A DNA stretch of 64,000 bases from Rubrivivax sp. (GCA_027485165.1 JAIXRN010000018.1:62001-126000), one strand, 5' to 3'. Numbered from the stretch's first letter, positions 18,737 through 27,394 are shown. Translations and numbers: made by a program. Notes: a model not told the origin generated them from the letters alone.

Positions 18737-19411
18737 ATGCCCATGTTCTCCAAAAAAACCTTCGTTCATCTGCTGGCCGCCACTGGCTTGACAGCTGCTG
18801 GTCTCTCGCAGGCCGCCATCACGGTCTACACGAGCCAAGCTTCGTTCCTGGCCGCCGTGCAAGCCCCGGGGCTGGACATCTTCAGCAACCTGAGCCTGAC
18901 CAGTGCCACGCAAGGCCCGCTGGCGCGCAGCGCCGGCAGCTTCGGCTACACCGCCCAGACCCTGGACACGGCACTCAACACGTTTTCGAACGTCTTCTAC
19001 GGCGCCACTGGAGAACCCGGCAACCCCGCGCTGAGCACTTCGTCGGCGTACGACGTGATCGTGCTGAATGGCTTCGGCAGCGGCGTGTCGGCGCTGGGTG
19101 CCAACTTCTTCGCCAGCAGCCTGGAAGGCGCCTTCACAACCGGCTCGCTGACCGTTACCGCCACCGACGCCGGCGGCACCGTGACGCGCACGATCAGCAA
19201 TGCGCTGACCTCGTCTTTCCTCGGCTTCGTTTCGGACACCGGCAGCCTGATCAGCGCTTCTGTCGTCGCGGTGCAGCCCACCAGCGGGCTGCTTTGGCCC
19301 ACGATGGACAACCTTCACCTGGCCTCGGCCGTGCCGGAACCCGAAAGCTATGCGCTGATGTTGGGCGGGCTGGGCCTCTTGGGCTGGCTGGCGCGTCGGC
19401 GCCAACGCTGA
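18737..19411 (+). CDS. PEP-CTERM sorting-domain protein
   Basis: The 224-residue product has an N-terminal signal peptide (KKTFVHLLAATGLTAAGLSQA) and a C-terminal PEP-CTERM sorting signal: VPEPESYALMLGGLGLLGWL followed by ARRRQR. Such proteins are exported, then processed by exosortase (EpsH/XrtA type) in bacteria that make exopolysaccharide. The body is a low-complexity Ser/Thr/Gly-rich beta domain without recognisable catalytic residues. No exosortase gene is in the window. The ATG at 18737 is preferred to an ATG two codons later. It follows the hybrid kinase after about 105 nt, probably with its own promoter. Confidence 0.9.
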   Translation: MPMFSKKTFVHLLAATGLTAAGLSQAAITVYTSQASFLAAVQAPGLDIFSNLSLTSATQGPLARSAGSFGYTAQTLDTALNTFSNVFYGATGEPGNPALSTSSAYDVIVLNGFGSGVSALGANFFASSLEGAFTTGSLTVTATDAGGTVTRTISNALTSSFLGFVSDTGSLISASVVAVQPTSGLLWPTMDNLHLASAVPEPESYALMLGGLGLLGWLARRRQR

Positions 19412-19512
19412 CGGACCGGCTGCCGCGCCAGGCATCGGGTGCGCAGCGGCTGGGCTACCGATGCCCGGTAGCGCCTGGGCCTATCCGCCTGAACCTATCC
19501 GGACCTACCAAC

Positions 19513-19544
19513 AAAAAAGGGGTCGAACCGGACGGTTCAACCCC
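19513..19544 (-). terminator. Rho-independent terminator after tRNA-Lys genes
   Basis: Read on the minus strand, GGGGTTGAACCG and CGGTTCGACCCC form a 12-bp stem (one G-T) with a TC loop, followed by six T residues. It begins 14 nt after the tRNA-Lys(CTT) CCA end and is well placed to stop tRNA transcription. An outer pair CCAACAAAAA (19508-19517) and TTTTTGTTGG (19551-19560) extends the dyad to the tRNA end. Confidence 0.85.
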
Positions 19545-19557
19545 TTCTACTTTTTGT

Positions 19558-19633
19558 TGGTGGGCCCTGACAGATTCGAACTGTCGACCAACGGATTAAG
19601 AGTCCGCTGCTCTACCAACTGAGCTAAGAGCCC
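19558..19633 (-). tRNA. tRNA-Lys (CTT)
   Basis: The 76-nt minus-strand sequence begins GGGCTCTTAGCTCAG and ends CAGGGCCCACCA. The acceptor stem pairs fully (one G-T), the D-arm, T-arm (GTTCGAATC) and a seven-base anticodon loop CTCTTAA with anticodon CTT are all present, and CCA is encoded. It lies 191 nt downstream of the other tRNA-Lys. Confidence 0.97.
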
Positions 19634-19824
19634 GAAAACCTGCTGCTGATCTACCCCGGTGACAACCTGTGCTGAACAGGTTCCAGACCGCATGGCAACT
19701 GCCGCTCGCTGCCTACCTCCTGCTATCTGCTACTTGCTACCTGCCACGATACCCTGGGGTACTCAGGGACAGGCACCGTGCTGTTTTCCGCAGGCTTCAA
19801 ACTGACTTTGACGGCTTGCCGCTG

Positions 19825-19900
19825 TGGTGGGTCGTGCGTGACTCGAACACGCGACCAACGGATTAAAAGTCCGCTGCTCTACCGACTGAGCTAACGACCC
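19825..19900 (-). tRNA. tRNA-Lys (TTT)
   Basis: The 76-nt minus-strand sequence begins GGGTCGTTAGCTCAG and ends ACGACCCACCA. The acceptor stem GGGTCGT pairs with ACGACCC, the anticodon loop is CTTTTAA with anticodon TTT, the T-loop is GTTCGAGTC and CCA is encoded. It is probably co-transcribed with the CTT gene downstream; the 191-nt spacer shows no gene, only a run of CTGCTA/CTTGCTA-like repeats near 19715-19745. Confidence 0.97.
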
Positions 19901-19961
19901 GACGTAGCCTGTCAGCCCGTCTGCAGAGCCCATGATGATAGCGTGTTTTGTAGCGCCAGCT

Positions 19962-20798
19962 TCACGACCGGCGTGTGAACGGCCCCAGCAGTTGCGAAAT
20001 TGCCTCGCCTGCAGCGACCATGCCGAAGGTGGCGGTAACGGTCACGCTGCTGCCGTAGCCGTGGCAGTTCAGGCTGCCGTCGGGCATGCCCTGGGCAGGG
20101 GTGCCGGCAACGTCGCACGCGGTTTCAGGCAGGGGCACGGGCAGGGCCACGGGCTCGCGCGAAAACACGCAACGCAAGCCGGTGGGCCGCACCGCACCTG
20201 CGCCAGCGCGGGGCAACACGCCAGCTTGCCGCAGACGCTGGCGCAGGCCGGCCAGCAGCGGGTCGTGGCTGACCTGTGCCAGGTCGGCCACTTCCACAGC
20301 CTGGGGCTGACGCTTGCCGCCCGCTGCACCCACGCCCACCATGGGTACCCCGGTCTGCAAGCTCCAGGCGGCCAACGCGGCTTTGGCGCGGACCTGGTCG
20401 CAGGCGTCGATCAGCAAGTCCACCGGCTCTGGCAGCAGGCCGGGCCAGTTGTCGGCCTGCACGAATTCCTCCACCGCCAGCACCTGGCAGCCTGGATGGA
20501 TGTCGGCAATGCGTTCGCGCAGCGCCTGCGCCTTGGCCTGCCCCAGGGTGCGGCCCAGGGCCTGCACCTGGCGATTGATGTTGCTTTCGGCCACGTGGTC
20601 CAGGTCGAACAGGCTCAGGCTGGCCACACCGCTGCGCGCCAGGGCTTCAACCGCCCAGGACCCAACACCGCCCAGCCCGACCACCGCCACGCGGGCCTGT
20701 CGCAGGCGCGCGTAGCCAGCCTCGCCGTACAAGCGCCGCAGGCCGCCAAAGCGGCGCTCCAGATCGGCCGCGGGGTCGGCCAGCGGGGCCGGGTTCAC
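19962..20798 (-). CDS. tcdA: tRNA threonylcarbamoyladenosine dehydratase (TcdA/CsdL)
   Basis: TcdA is an E1-like ATP-dependent enzyme that cyclises t6A37 to ct6A37 in ANN-decoding tRNAs. The 278-residue product shows the family start (RRFGGLRRLYGEAGYARLRQ), the nucleotide loop VVGLGGVGSWAVEALARSG, LFDLDHVAESNINRQVQAL and IDACDQVRAKAAL, and a C-terminal GSSVTVTATFGMVAAGEAI. The start is a GTG at 20798 overlapping the stop of the YedE gene as GTGA, indicating translational coupling; no other in-frame start fits better. The middle is Pro-rich and longer than in E. coli CsdL. Confidence 0.92.
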   Translation of the reverse strand: MNPAPLADPAADLERRFGGLRRLYGEAGYARLRQARVAVVGLGGVGSWAVEALARSGVASLSLFDLDHVAESNINRQVQALGRTLGQAKAQALRERIADIHPGCQVLAVEEFVQADNWPGLLPEPVDLLIDACDQVRAKAALAAWSLQTGVPMVGVGAAGGKRQPQAVEVADLAQVSHDPLLAGLRQRLRQAGVLPRAGAGAVRPTGLRCVFSREPVALPVPLPETACDVAGTPAQGMPDGSLNCHGYGSSVTVTATFGMVAAGEAISQLLGPFTRRS

Positions 20799-21910
20799 AG
20801 CAGGCGCGCCATGCGCCAGTCCTGCCAGCGCAGCCCCAGCCAGGCCCCGCCCAGGATACCGGCCATCGACAGGAAACTGCCCAGCGCCAGGGTGGACAGC
20901 CCCGACAGCCCCTGGCCGACCGTGCAGCCCAGCGCCGTGACCCCGCCCACGCCCATCAGCACCGCGCCGGCGATGTGGTTGGCGGTGTCTTCGGTGCCGC
21001 GAAAGCCTTCCCAGTAGAAGCTGCGCGTGGCCAGCGCGACCGCCGCCGAGCCCAGGATGACGCCCAGCACGGCGACGATGCCCAGCGTCAGCAGCCGGCT
21101 GCTGTCGCTGAAAAGGATCAGCCAGTCCAGGCTGTAGGCCAGCGGTGCAACGAAGCTCAAGGATTCCATACGCCGGGTGTTGGTGGACAGGAAGCTGGCC
21201 TCCAGCGTCACCGGATGTTCGGGCAGGTAGCCCAGCACACCCGACACCCACCACACCGCCACGACCAGGCTGCCCAGGCCCAGCCCGGCCAGCCAGGTGT
21301 CGGCGCGGCGGCCCTCTGGCCGGGCCAGCACGAAGGCGATCAGCCCCAGGCCGAACACCGCGCCCAGGCCCAGCGCCCAGTCGCGGGGCGTACCGCCAGC
21401 CCAGTGGGCCGCCAGGGATGGCAGGTCCTGACCAGCCGGCAACGCCAGCACGACACGGTCGACGGTGTTCACCCGCAGCACAGCGCTGATGCCGCGCAGG
21501 GTGGCGTAGGCCGCCAGCCCCAGCACGGCAAACACCACCAGCGACTTCAGGCTGCCCCCGCCAATGCGGACCAGCGTCTTGGCGCCGCAGCCCGACGCCA
21601 GCACCATGCCCACGCCAAAGAGCAGCCCGCCCAGGATGTGCGACAGCCACAGCAGCTGCGGCGCGGCGTACACGCTGTTGGCGGCCTGCACCCAGCCTAG
21701 GCCCACCATGCCGTTGAAGCCCAGGATGGCCACGGCGATGGCCAGCAGCCACATTCGCATGCGCGTCCAGTCGCCCATGCTGAAGATGTCGGCCACTGCG
21801 CCCATGGTGCAAAAGCGGGTGTGCTGTGCAATCGCCCCAAACAGCAGCGCCAGTGCGAAGCTGGCCCCCAGGACCCGGGACGTCAGCCCGGGCAGATCAG
21901 ACTCTTGCAT
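20795..21910 (-). CDS. YeeE/YedE-family sulfur-compound permease
   Basis: The 371-residue membrane protein has the conserved Cys-containing repeats of this family: QHTRFCTMGAVADIFSM, VLASGCGAKTLVRIGGGS and VTALGCTVGQGLSGLS. Characterised relatives (TsuA/YeeE) import thiosulfate through relay cysteines in the inner membrane. It is translationally coupled to tcdA downstream, whose E1-like family is linked to sulfur-carrier chemistry; whether that link is functional here is speculation. The gene starts at an ATG at 21910, 59 nt after cpoB on the same strand. Confidence 0.88.
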   Translation of the reverse strand: MQESDLPGLTSRVLGASFALALLFGAIAQHTRFCTMGAVADIFSMGDWTRMRMWLLAIAVAILGFNGMVGLGWVQAANSVYAAPQLLWLSHILGGLLFGVGMVLASGCGAKTLVRIGGGSLKSLVVFAVLGLAAYATLRGISAVLRVNTVDRVVLALPAGQDLPSLAAHWAGGTPRDWALGLGAVFGLGLIAFVLARPEGRRADTWLAGLGLGSLVVAVWWVSGVLGYLPEHPVTLEASFLSTNTRRMESLSFVAPLAYSLDWLILFSDSSRLLTLGIVAVLGVILGSAAVALATRSFYWEGFRGTEDTANHIAGAVLMGVGGVTALGCTVGQGLSGLSTLALGSFLSMAGILGGAWLGLRWQDWRMARLL

Positions 21911-21969
21911 GCCAGGATTCTAGGCAGTGGGCTGCTCGCCCCGCCCGGCCCGGCCCGTTGCGACGCCGA

Positions 21970-22785
21970 TCACTTGATCGACGCCAGCCGTTCCTTGCCG
22001 GCCAGCGCAGCTTCAGACTGCGGGTAGGCCTTCAACAGCTCTTCCAGCGTGCGCTTGGCGCTGCGCGGGTCCTTCAGCTCGGCCTGGCTGTTGGCCAAGG
22101 CCAGCAAGGCTTCGGGGGCGCGCGGGTGCTCGGGCGCGGCGCTGACGAACGCGCGGAAGGTGGCGATCGCGTCCTTGTAGTCGCGCTTGCCGTACTGCGC
22201 GTTGCCCAGCCAGAAACGGGCCGCGTCTGCATAGGGGCTGTCGGGGTGGCGGCGCTGGAAGGCGCCCAGCGCGGCCACGGCCTTGTCGAAGTCGCCCGTG
22301 CGCAGCGTGGCGATGGCCTCGTCGAAAGCCTTCTTCTCGGCCGGGTCGACGACGAATTCCCGCCCATCCAGCGACACCTTGGTGGGTTCGAACTTGCGCA
22401 GGCGCTCGTCCAGGCCCTGAGCCAGGTCTTTCTGCAGGCGCTGCAGGTCGGCCAGTTCCTTGGCGCGCTGTTCGTCGTTGCCGCGCATCTTGGCCAGTTC
22501 GGTGCGCAGCGCGTCCAGCTGGCCGTTCATGTCCAGCAGGGTGCGGCGCAGCTGGTCCAACTGGGCCGTCAGCTGGGTCTTGGTGGCTGTCAGTTCAGCC
22601 AGGCGGGCCTTGTTCTCTTCTTCGCCAGCGCTCACGCGTGCACGCAGGTCGACGATGGCCTTGCGCGCTTCCTCGTCGTCGAACAAGCCTGCCCGGGCCG
22701 GCAGGCTGGCGGCCAGCAGTGCACAAGTGGCCAGGGCCGCGCGCCAGGGCAGCGACGCCACCCGGGTATGACGGGCAGGGTTCAT
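21970..22785 (-). CDS. cpoB: Cell division coordinator CpoB (YbgF)
   Basis: CpoB is a periplasmic TPR protein that links Tol-Pal action with PBP1B-driven septal peptidoglycan synthesis. The 271-residue product has a signal peptide ending ARAGLFDDEEARKAI, a coiled coil at about residues 45-115 (trimerisation), then about three TPR repeats (AFDEAIATLRTGDFDKAVAA; ADAARFWLGNAQYGKRDYKD; PEALLALANSQAELKDPRSA). It starts 4 nt after pal, in the usual tolB-pal-cpoB order. Confidence 0.95.
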   Translation of the reverse strand: MNPARHTRVASLPWRAALATCALLAASLPARAGLFDDEEARKAIVDLRARVSAGEEENKARLAELTATKTQLTAQLDQLRRTLLDMNGQLDALRTELAKMRGNDEQRAKELADLQRLQKDLAQGLDERLRKFEPTKVSLDGREFVVDPAEKKAFDEAIATLRTGDFDKAVAALGAFQRRHPDSPYADAARFWLGNAQYGKRDYKDAIATFRAFVSAAPEHPRAPEALLALANSQAELKDPRSAKRTLEELLKAYPQSEAALAGKERLASIK

Positions 22786-22789
22786 GGTC

Positions 22790-23398
22790 TCAGCGGTCCT
22801 TCAGTTCGGCACGGCGGTTGCGCGCGTGGGCGGAGTCGTCACTGCCCTGCACGGCCGGGCGTTCCTTGCCGAAGCTCACGGCTTCGATCTGGCGCGCGTT
22901 TGCGCCCAGCAGTTCCAGGCTGCGGGCCACGGCTTCGGCACGCTTCTGGCCAAGGGCCAAGTTGTATTCGCGGCCACCGCGTTCGTCGGTGTGGCCTTCG
23001 ATGACGATCTTGCGTTCGCGTTCGCTGGACAGCAGCTTGGCGTGGCCTTCGATCATCGGCTTGAATTCATCGCGCACGGCGAAGCTGTCGAAGTCGAAGT
23101 ACACCACGCGCTGGCTGGTCAGTGCTGCTAGCGCAGCCGACCCCGCAGCGGCACTGCCGCCGGCCAGGTCAACCGTGGTCACACCCGATTGCGGCGCGCC
23201 ACCGGCAGCGGCCGACCCCGCGCCGCCAGCACTGCCGGTGGTGGACCGGGTCTCCACGGGCGCCGAGCCGCGCTCGGGTTCCTTCAGCGACACCGAGCTG
23301 CCGCAGGCCGACAGCAGCCCCGCGGTTGCCAGCAGTACCCAGGGCCGCGAGACAGCCAGGCGGGACAGGTGAAACACAGGAGACAGGCTTTTCATCAT
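22790..23398 (-). CDS. pal: Peptidoglycan-associated lipoprotein Pal
   Basis: Pal anchors the outer membrane to peptidoglycan and partners TolB. The 202-residue product has a signal peptide with lipobox LSAC, a Gly/Ala/Ser-rich linker (about residues 45-95) and a C-terminal OmpA-like domain: VVYFDFDSFAVRDEF, KIVIEGHTDERGGREYNLAL and ARNRRAELKDR, with the Asp and Arg residues that bind diaminopimelate. The N-terminus has 30 residues before the lipobox, slightly long; an internal ATG was not seen that would serve better than the MMKS start. Confidence 0.96.
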   Translation of the reverse strand: MMKSLSPVFHLSRLAVSRPWVLLATAGLLSACGSSVSLKEPERGSAPVETRSTTGSAGGAGSAAAGGAPQSGVTTVDLAGGSAAAGSAALAALTSQRVVYFDFDSFAVRDEFKPMIEGHAKLLSSERERKIVIEGHTDERGGREYNLALGQKRAEAVARSLELLGANARQIEAVSFGKERPAVQGSDDSAHARNRRAELKDR

Positions 23399-23522
23399 TC
23401 AACTCCGATCGACAGACAGGAAATGGCACAGGCCGGGCAGCGCAAGCTTGCCAGCACAGCCTGGGGGTGACAGACCGGCCAAAAGTTCAGCTGCAGATCG
23501 AGATGTGAGCTCGGTTGCAGAT

Positions 23523-24875
23523 TCAGCTACGGAACGGCCCCCAGGCCGGCTCGCGCACGTCGGCGCCACTGCTCACCAGCCGAGTCTTGATCTTGCCATC
23601 CAGCGTCGTCGTCACCAGCACGTCAGCGCCGCGGATGCGGCTGGCGTAGACGATCTGGCGTCCGTTCGGCGCAAAGCTGGGGCTTTCATCGTCGCTGGTG
23701 TCGGTCAGCAGCGTCACGGTGCCGCTGTCCAGGTCCTGCGTCACCAGGCGGAAAGCGTTACCTTGGCGCGCAATGTAGGCCAGCAGCCGCCCGTCGGGGC
23801 TGACGGCCGGGCTGATGTTGTAGCTGCCGCTGAAGGTGATGCGCTCAGGCGCCCCCGCTGCAGCGCCAGCGGCCATGGGCAAGCGGTAGATCTGCGGGCC
23901 GCCGCCACGGTCGCTGACGAAGAACAGGCTCTTGCCGTCGGCCGCGAACACGGCTTCGGTATCGATGGCGCTGCTGCGCGTCAGCCGCACCGGCGCGCCG
24001 CCGGTCACAGGCAGGGCGAAGAGCTGGGCGATGCCTTCGCTGGACAGCGTCACGGCCAGTTGCCGGCCGTCAGGTGACCAGGCCGGCGCGCTGTTGGACC
24101 CGCGGAAGTTGGCCAGCATGCGGCGCGTGCCGGTGGCCACGTCCTGCACCCAGACCACGGCCTTCTGGGTTTCGAAGGACACATAGGCCAGTTGCCGCCC
24201 GTCGGGCGACCAGGCGGGCGAGATGATGGGTTCGTTGCTGGCCAGGGCCACCTGCACGCCTTCGCCGTCGGCGTCGGTCACATGCAGGGTGAAGCGCCGG
24301 CCCACCTTCAGCACATAGGCGATGCGGGTGGCGTTGACGCCAGGTTCGCCCGTCAGCTTGAGCTGGATTTCATCGGCAATGCGGTGCGCTGCCAGGCGCA
24401 GATCGGCGGGCGGCACCAGCTTGCTCTGCCCGATGAGTTCCTGGTTGCGCACCGCGTCCCACAGCTTGAAGCGCACGTCCCAGCGGCCGTCGGCCAGGCG
24501 CGAGACCGAACCCGCCACCAGGGCGTCGGCACCCTTGGCCTTCCAGTCGGCCAGGTTGACGACGCTGCGCTCGTCCAGCACCGCGTCGGCTGCGAAGGTG
24601 CGAAACACGCCGCTGCGCTCCAGGTCGTTGCGCAAGACCTGGGACAGCGGCAGGCCGGCGGCGGCTTCGTCGCGGAATACCGCCACGGCCACCGGCACCT
24701 GAGTGGCCCCGACGCCGGTGACGTCGATGCGGAACTGGGCTTGCGCAGGCGGGGCCACGGCCCAGCCCAGGGGTGCGGCCAGGCCCAGGGCACCCAGCTG
24801 CTGGGTGCGTTGCAGTGTGCGGTGCAGCGCCTGACGGCGGGTGAACAGGCGCGCCATCAGACGCGCAGCAAGCAT
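23523..24875 (-). CDS. tolB: Tol-Pal system beta-propeller protein TolB
   Basis: TolB is the periplasmic propeller of the Tol-Pal outer-membrane constriction machine. The 450-residue product has the N-terminal alpha/beta domain (FRIDVTGVGATQVPVAVAVF) and a six-bladed propeller with repeated SPDGRQLAYVS-type blades. The signal region contains FTRRQALHRT before a hydrophobic stretch ending AQAQF, resembling a twin-arginine signal. The ATG at 24875 is chosen; ATG at 24857 (MARLFTRR) is also reasonable. pal and cpoB follow on the same strand; tolQ, tolR and tolA are not adjacent. Confidence 0.94.
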   Translation of the reverse strand: MLAARLMARLFTRRQALHRTLQRTQQLGALGLAAPLGWAVAPPAQAQFRIDVTGVGATQVPVAVAVFRDEAAAGLPLSQVLRNDLERSGVFRTFAADAVLDERSVVNLADWKAKGADALVAGSVSRLADGRWDVRFKLWDAVRNQELIGQSKLVPPADLRLAAHRIADEIQLKLTGEPGVNATRIAYVLKVGRRFTLHVTDADGEGVQVALASNEPIISPAWSPDGRQLAYVSFETQKAVVWVQDVATGTRRMLANFRGSNSAPAWSPDGRQLAVTLSSEGIAQLFALPVTGGAPVRLTRSSAIDTEAVFAADGKSLFFVSDRGGGPQIYRLPMAAGAAAGAPERITFSGSYNISPAVSPDGRLLAYIARQGNAFRLVTQDLDSGTVTLLTDTSDDESPSFAPNGRQIVYASRIRGADVLVTTTLDGKIKTRLVSSGADVREPAWGPFRS

Positions 24876-24945
24876 GGCGGGAACATGGCGCGATTGTAGG
24901 CAGGCCACTTTTGCACCCAGCGCACACGCCGATAATCCGGCGCCA
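24876..24945. promoter_or_regulatory. Divergent tolB/msbA promoter region
   Basis: Toward tolB, TACAAT (complement of 24893-24898) lies 18 nt before the chosen ATG. Toward the exporter gene, TTTTGC (24909-24914) and GATAAT (24931-24936) are 16 nt apart and the latter is 9 nt before the GTG start. Both look like sigma-70-type elements; the second would give an almost leaderless mRNA. Confidence 0.45.
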
Positions 24946-26718
24946 GTGCCCACCACGCCATCCACGCCCCCCCTCTTGCAGCGCTTCCGGCGGCTGCTGC
25001 CCTATGTCCGCAACAGCCGCGCCGGGCTGCTGGTGGCCCTGGCGGGTGCGGCCGTGACCGCCGCCACCGAGCCCGCCATCCCTTGGCTGCTGGGCCGGCT
25101 GCTGGACCAGGGCTTTGCCGGCGGTTCCCTGCCGCTGTGGGTGGTGCCGGTGGCCATCATCGGCCTGTTTGCCGTGCGCAGCGCTTCGGGCTTCCTGGCG
25201 CAGTACGGCCTGGCCTGGACGGCCAACCGCGCCGTGCTGCTGCTGCGCCAGCGCATGTTCAACACCCTGCTGCAAACCGCGCCGGCCGTGTTCAGCCAGC
25301 AAAGCAGCAGCGCCATCACCAACACCCTGGTCTATGAAGCGCAGTCGGGCGTGAACCAGCTCAGCGCCACCGTGCTGACCCTGGTGCGCGACAGCTTCAT
25401 CCTGGTGGCGCTGCTGATCTACCTGCTGACACTGAACTGGCAGCTGACGCTGATCGTGGGCCTGCTGTTCCCGGCCGTGGCCTGGGTGATGCGGCTGCTG
25501 GGCCGGCGGCTGCACCGCGTGACGGTGGAAGGCCAGCACGCCACCGACCGGCTGGCTTATGTTGTCGAAGAAAACATGCTGGCCTGGCGCATCGTGCGCC
25601 TGCATGGCGCACAAGGCGCGCAGCGCGGCCGCTTCGACACCGCCGCCGAGCGCCTGCGCCACCTGCTGATGAAGGCCGTGGTGGCCGGCGGCACCATGAC
25701 GCCGGTGACGCAGATGCTGGCGGCCTGCGCGCTGAGCGTGGTGATCGTGATCGCGCTGTGGCAAAGCCGCAGCGGCGGCACGTCGGTGGGCGAGTTCGTG
25801 GCCTTCGTCACCGCCATGTTGCAGCTGGTGGCACCAGCCAAGCACCTGTCGGACGTGATGGCGCCCCTGACGCGCGGGCTGGCCGCGGTGGAACGCGGCC
25901 TGGACCTGATCGAGCAAAACCCGCAAGAAGCGGGCGGCCGCTACCGCGGCAGCGCTGTCGATGGCAACCCTCCAGCGGCCGCGCGCGCACGCGGCGACAT
26001 CCGCTTCGAAGACGTGGGCCTGCGCTACCGCGAAGACGGTACGCCAGCCCTGGCCGACGTACAGCTTCAGGTGCACGCCGGCGAAACCGTGGCCCTGGTG
26101 GGGCCGTCCGGGGCGGGCAAGACCACCCTGGTGAACCTGCTGCCGCGCTTCATCGAACCCAGCAGTGGGCGTGTGCTGCTGGACGGGGTGCCGCTGCACG
26201 AATGGGACATGCTGGCCCTGCGCCAGCAGTTCGCGCTGGTGAGCCAGGACGTGGTGCTGTTCAACGACAGCGTGGCGAACAACGTCAGCCTGGGCGCTCC
26301 CATGCCGCACGAAGCCGTGCGCGAAGCGCTGCGCGCCGCACACCTGCTGGACTTCGTCGACGCGCTGCCCCAGGGCCTGGACACCCCCATCGGCCACAAC
26401 GGCAGCCAGCTCTCAGGCGGGCAGCGGCAGCGTCTGGCGATTGCCCGGGCGATTGCCAAGGACGCGCCGATCCTGATCCTGGACGAAGCTACCTCGGCCC
26501 TGGACAACGAGAGCGAACGCGCCGTGCAGGCCGCGCTGGAAGCGCTGATGCAGGGCCGCACCACCTTGGTCATCGCCCACCGGCTGAGCACCATCGAACA
26601 CGCCGACCGTGTGCTGGCCTTCGAAGCCGGTCACCTGGTGGAACAAGGCACCCACGCCGAACTGCTGGCCGCCGGCGGCTTGTACGCGCGGCTGCACGCG
26701 ATGCAGTTCAGGAACTGA
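24946..26718 (+). CDS. msbA: MsbA-type lipid A exporter, ABC permease/ATPase half-transporter
   Basis: The 590-residue product has an N-terminal six-helix exporter domain (about residues 20-310) and a C-terminal ABC ATPase with Walker A GPSGAGKTTLVNLLPRF, signature LSGGQRQRLAIARAI, Walker B ILILDEATSALD and switch His in LVIAHRLST. The length and loops fit MsbA, the inner-membrane flippase for lipid A-core, but a general multidrug half-exporter of the same family cannot be excluded. The GTG at 24946 gives the normal MsbA N-terminus; the frame stays open to a GTG at 24841 inside tolB, which I reject. Confidence 0.85.
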   Translation: MPTTPSTPPLLQRFRRLLPYVRNSRAGLLVALAGAAVTAATEPAIPWLLGRLLDQGFAGGSLPLWVVPVAIIGLFAVRSASGFLAQYGLAWTANRAVLLLRQRMFNTLLQTAPAVFSQQSSSAITNTLVYEAQSGVNQLSATVLTLVRDSFILVALLIYLLTLNWQLTLIVGLLFPAVAWVMRLLGRRLHRVTVEGQHATDRLAYVVEENMLAWRIVRLHGAQGAQRGRFDTAAERLRHLLMKAVVAGGTMTPVTQMLAACALSVVIVIALWQSRSGGTSVGEFVAFVTAMLQLVAPAKHLSDVMAPLTRGLAAVERGLDLIEQNPQEAGGRYRGSAVDGNPPAAARARGDIRFEDVGLRYREDGTPALADVQLQVHAGETVALVGPSGAGKTTLVNLLPRFIEPSSGRVLLDGVPLHEWDMLALRQQFALVSQDVVLFNDSVANNVSLGAPMPHEAVREALRAAHLLDFVDALPQGLDTPIGHNGSQLSGGQRQRLAIARAIAKDAPILILDEATSALDNESERAVQAALEALMQGRTTLVIAHRLSTIEHADRVLAFEAGHLVEQGTHAELLAAGGLYARLHAMQFRN

Positions 26719-26731
26719 AGGAGACACCCGC

Positions 26732-27394
26732 ATGACCCCTGCACAGCCCGTTCCCCAGCCCGATCCCCAGCCAGTTCCCCCGCCCATCTCACGCTACCCC
26801 GTGCCTGAGCTGAAGGACCTGCCCGAAGACCTGCGCACGCGCATTCTCGAAGTGCAGGAAAAGGCCGGCTTTGTGCCCAACGTGTTCCTGGCGCTGGCGC
26901 ACCGGCCGGCCGAATGGCGGGCCTTCATGGCCTACCACGACGCGCTGCTGCTGAAGGAAGGCGGAAGCCTCAAGGGTCAGCCGGGGTCAGGCCCGGGCCT
27001 GACCAAGGGCGAGCGCGAGATGATCATCGTGGCCACCAGCGCCGCAAACCAGTGCCTGTACTGCGTGGTGGCGCATGGCGCCATCTTGCGCGTGTACGAA
27101 AAGAAGCCGCTGTTGGCCGACCAGGTGGCAGTGAACTACCGCAAGGCCGACATCACGCCGCGCCAGCGCGCGATGCTGGACTTTGCGATGAAGGTCTGCA
27201 CCGCTTCGCACACCGTGGACGAAGCCGACTTCGCCACCCTGGCCGCGCACGGCTTCAGCGCCGAAGACGCCTGGGACATCGGCGCCATCACGGCCTTCTT
27301 CGGCCTGAGCAACCGCATGGCGAACCTGACGGGCATGCGGCCCAACGACGAGTTTTTCGCGATGGGCCGCATGCCGCGACCGCCCAAGGCCTAA
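26732..27394 (+). CDS. Peroxidase-related AhpD/carboxymuconolactone decarboxylase-like protein
   Basis: The 220-residue product has the AhpD-type redox motif in KGEREMIIVATSAANQCLYC followed by VVAHGA: an upstream Glu, CxxC and a His five residues on. Relatives annotated as uncharacterised peroxidase-related enzymes are alkylhydroperoxidase-like disulfide reductases. The N-terminus is Pro/Gln-rich (residues 1-22). AAGGAGA lies 8 nt upstream of the ATG at 26732, and the gene follows msbA by 13 nt, so the two are probably co-transcribed. Confidence 0.87.
   Translation: MTPAQPVPQPDPQPVPPPISRYPVPELKDLPEDLRTRILEVQEKAGFVPNVFLALAHRPAEWRAFMAYHDALLLKEGGSLKGQPGSGPGLTKGEREMIIVATSAANQCLYCVVAHGAILRVYEKKPLLADQVAVNYRKADITPRQRAMLDFAMKVCTASHTVDEADFATLAAHGFSAEDAWDIGAITAFFGLSNRMANLTGMRPNDEFFAMGRMPRPPKA

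Noticed and set aside
19558..19900. Integration (att) site at the tRNA-Lys genes
   Set aside because: No integrase, no duplicated tRNA 3' end and no foreign-looking genes on either side.
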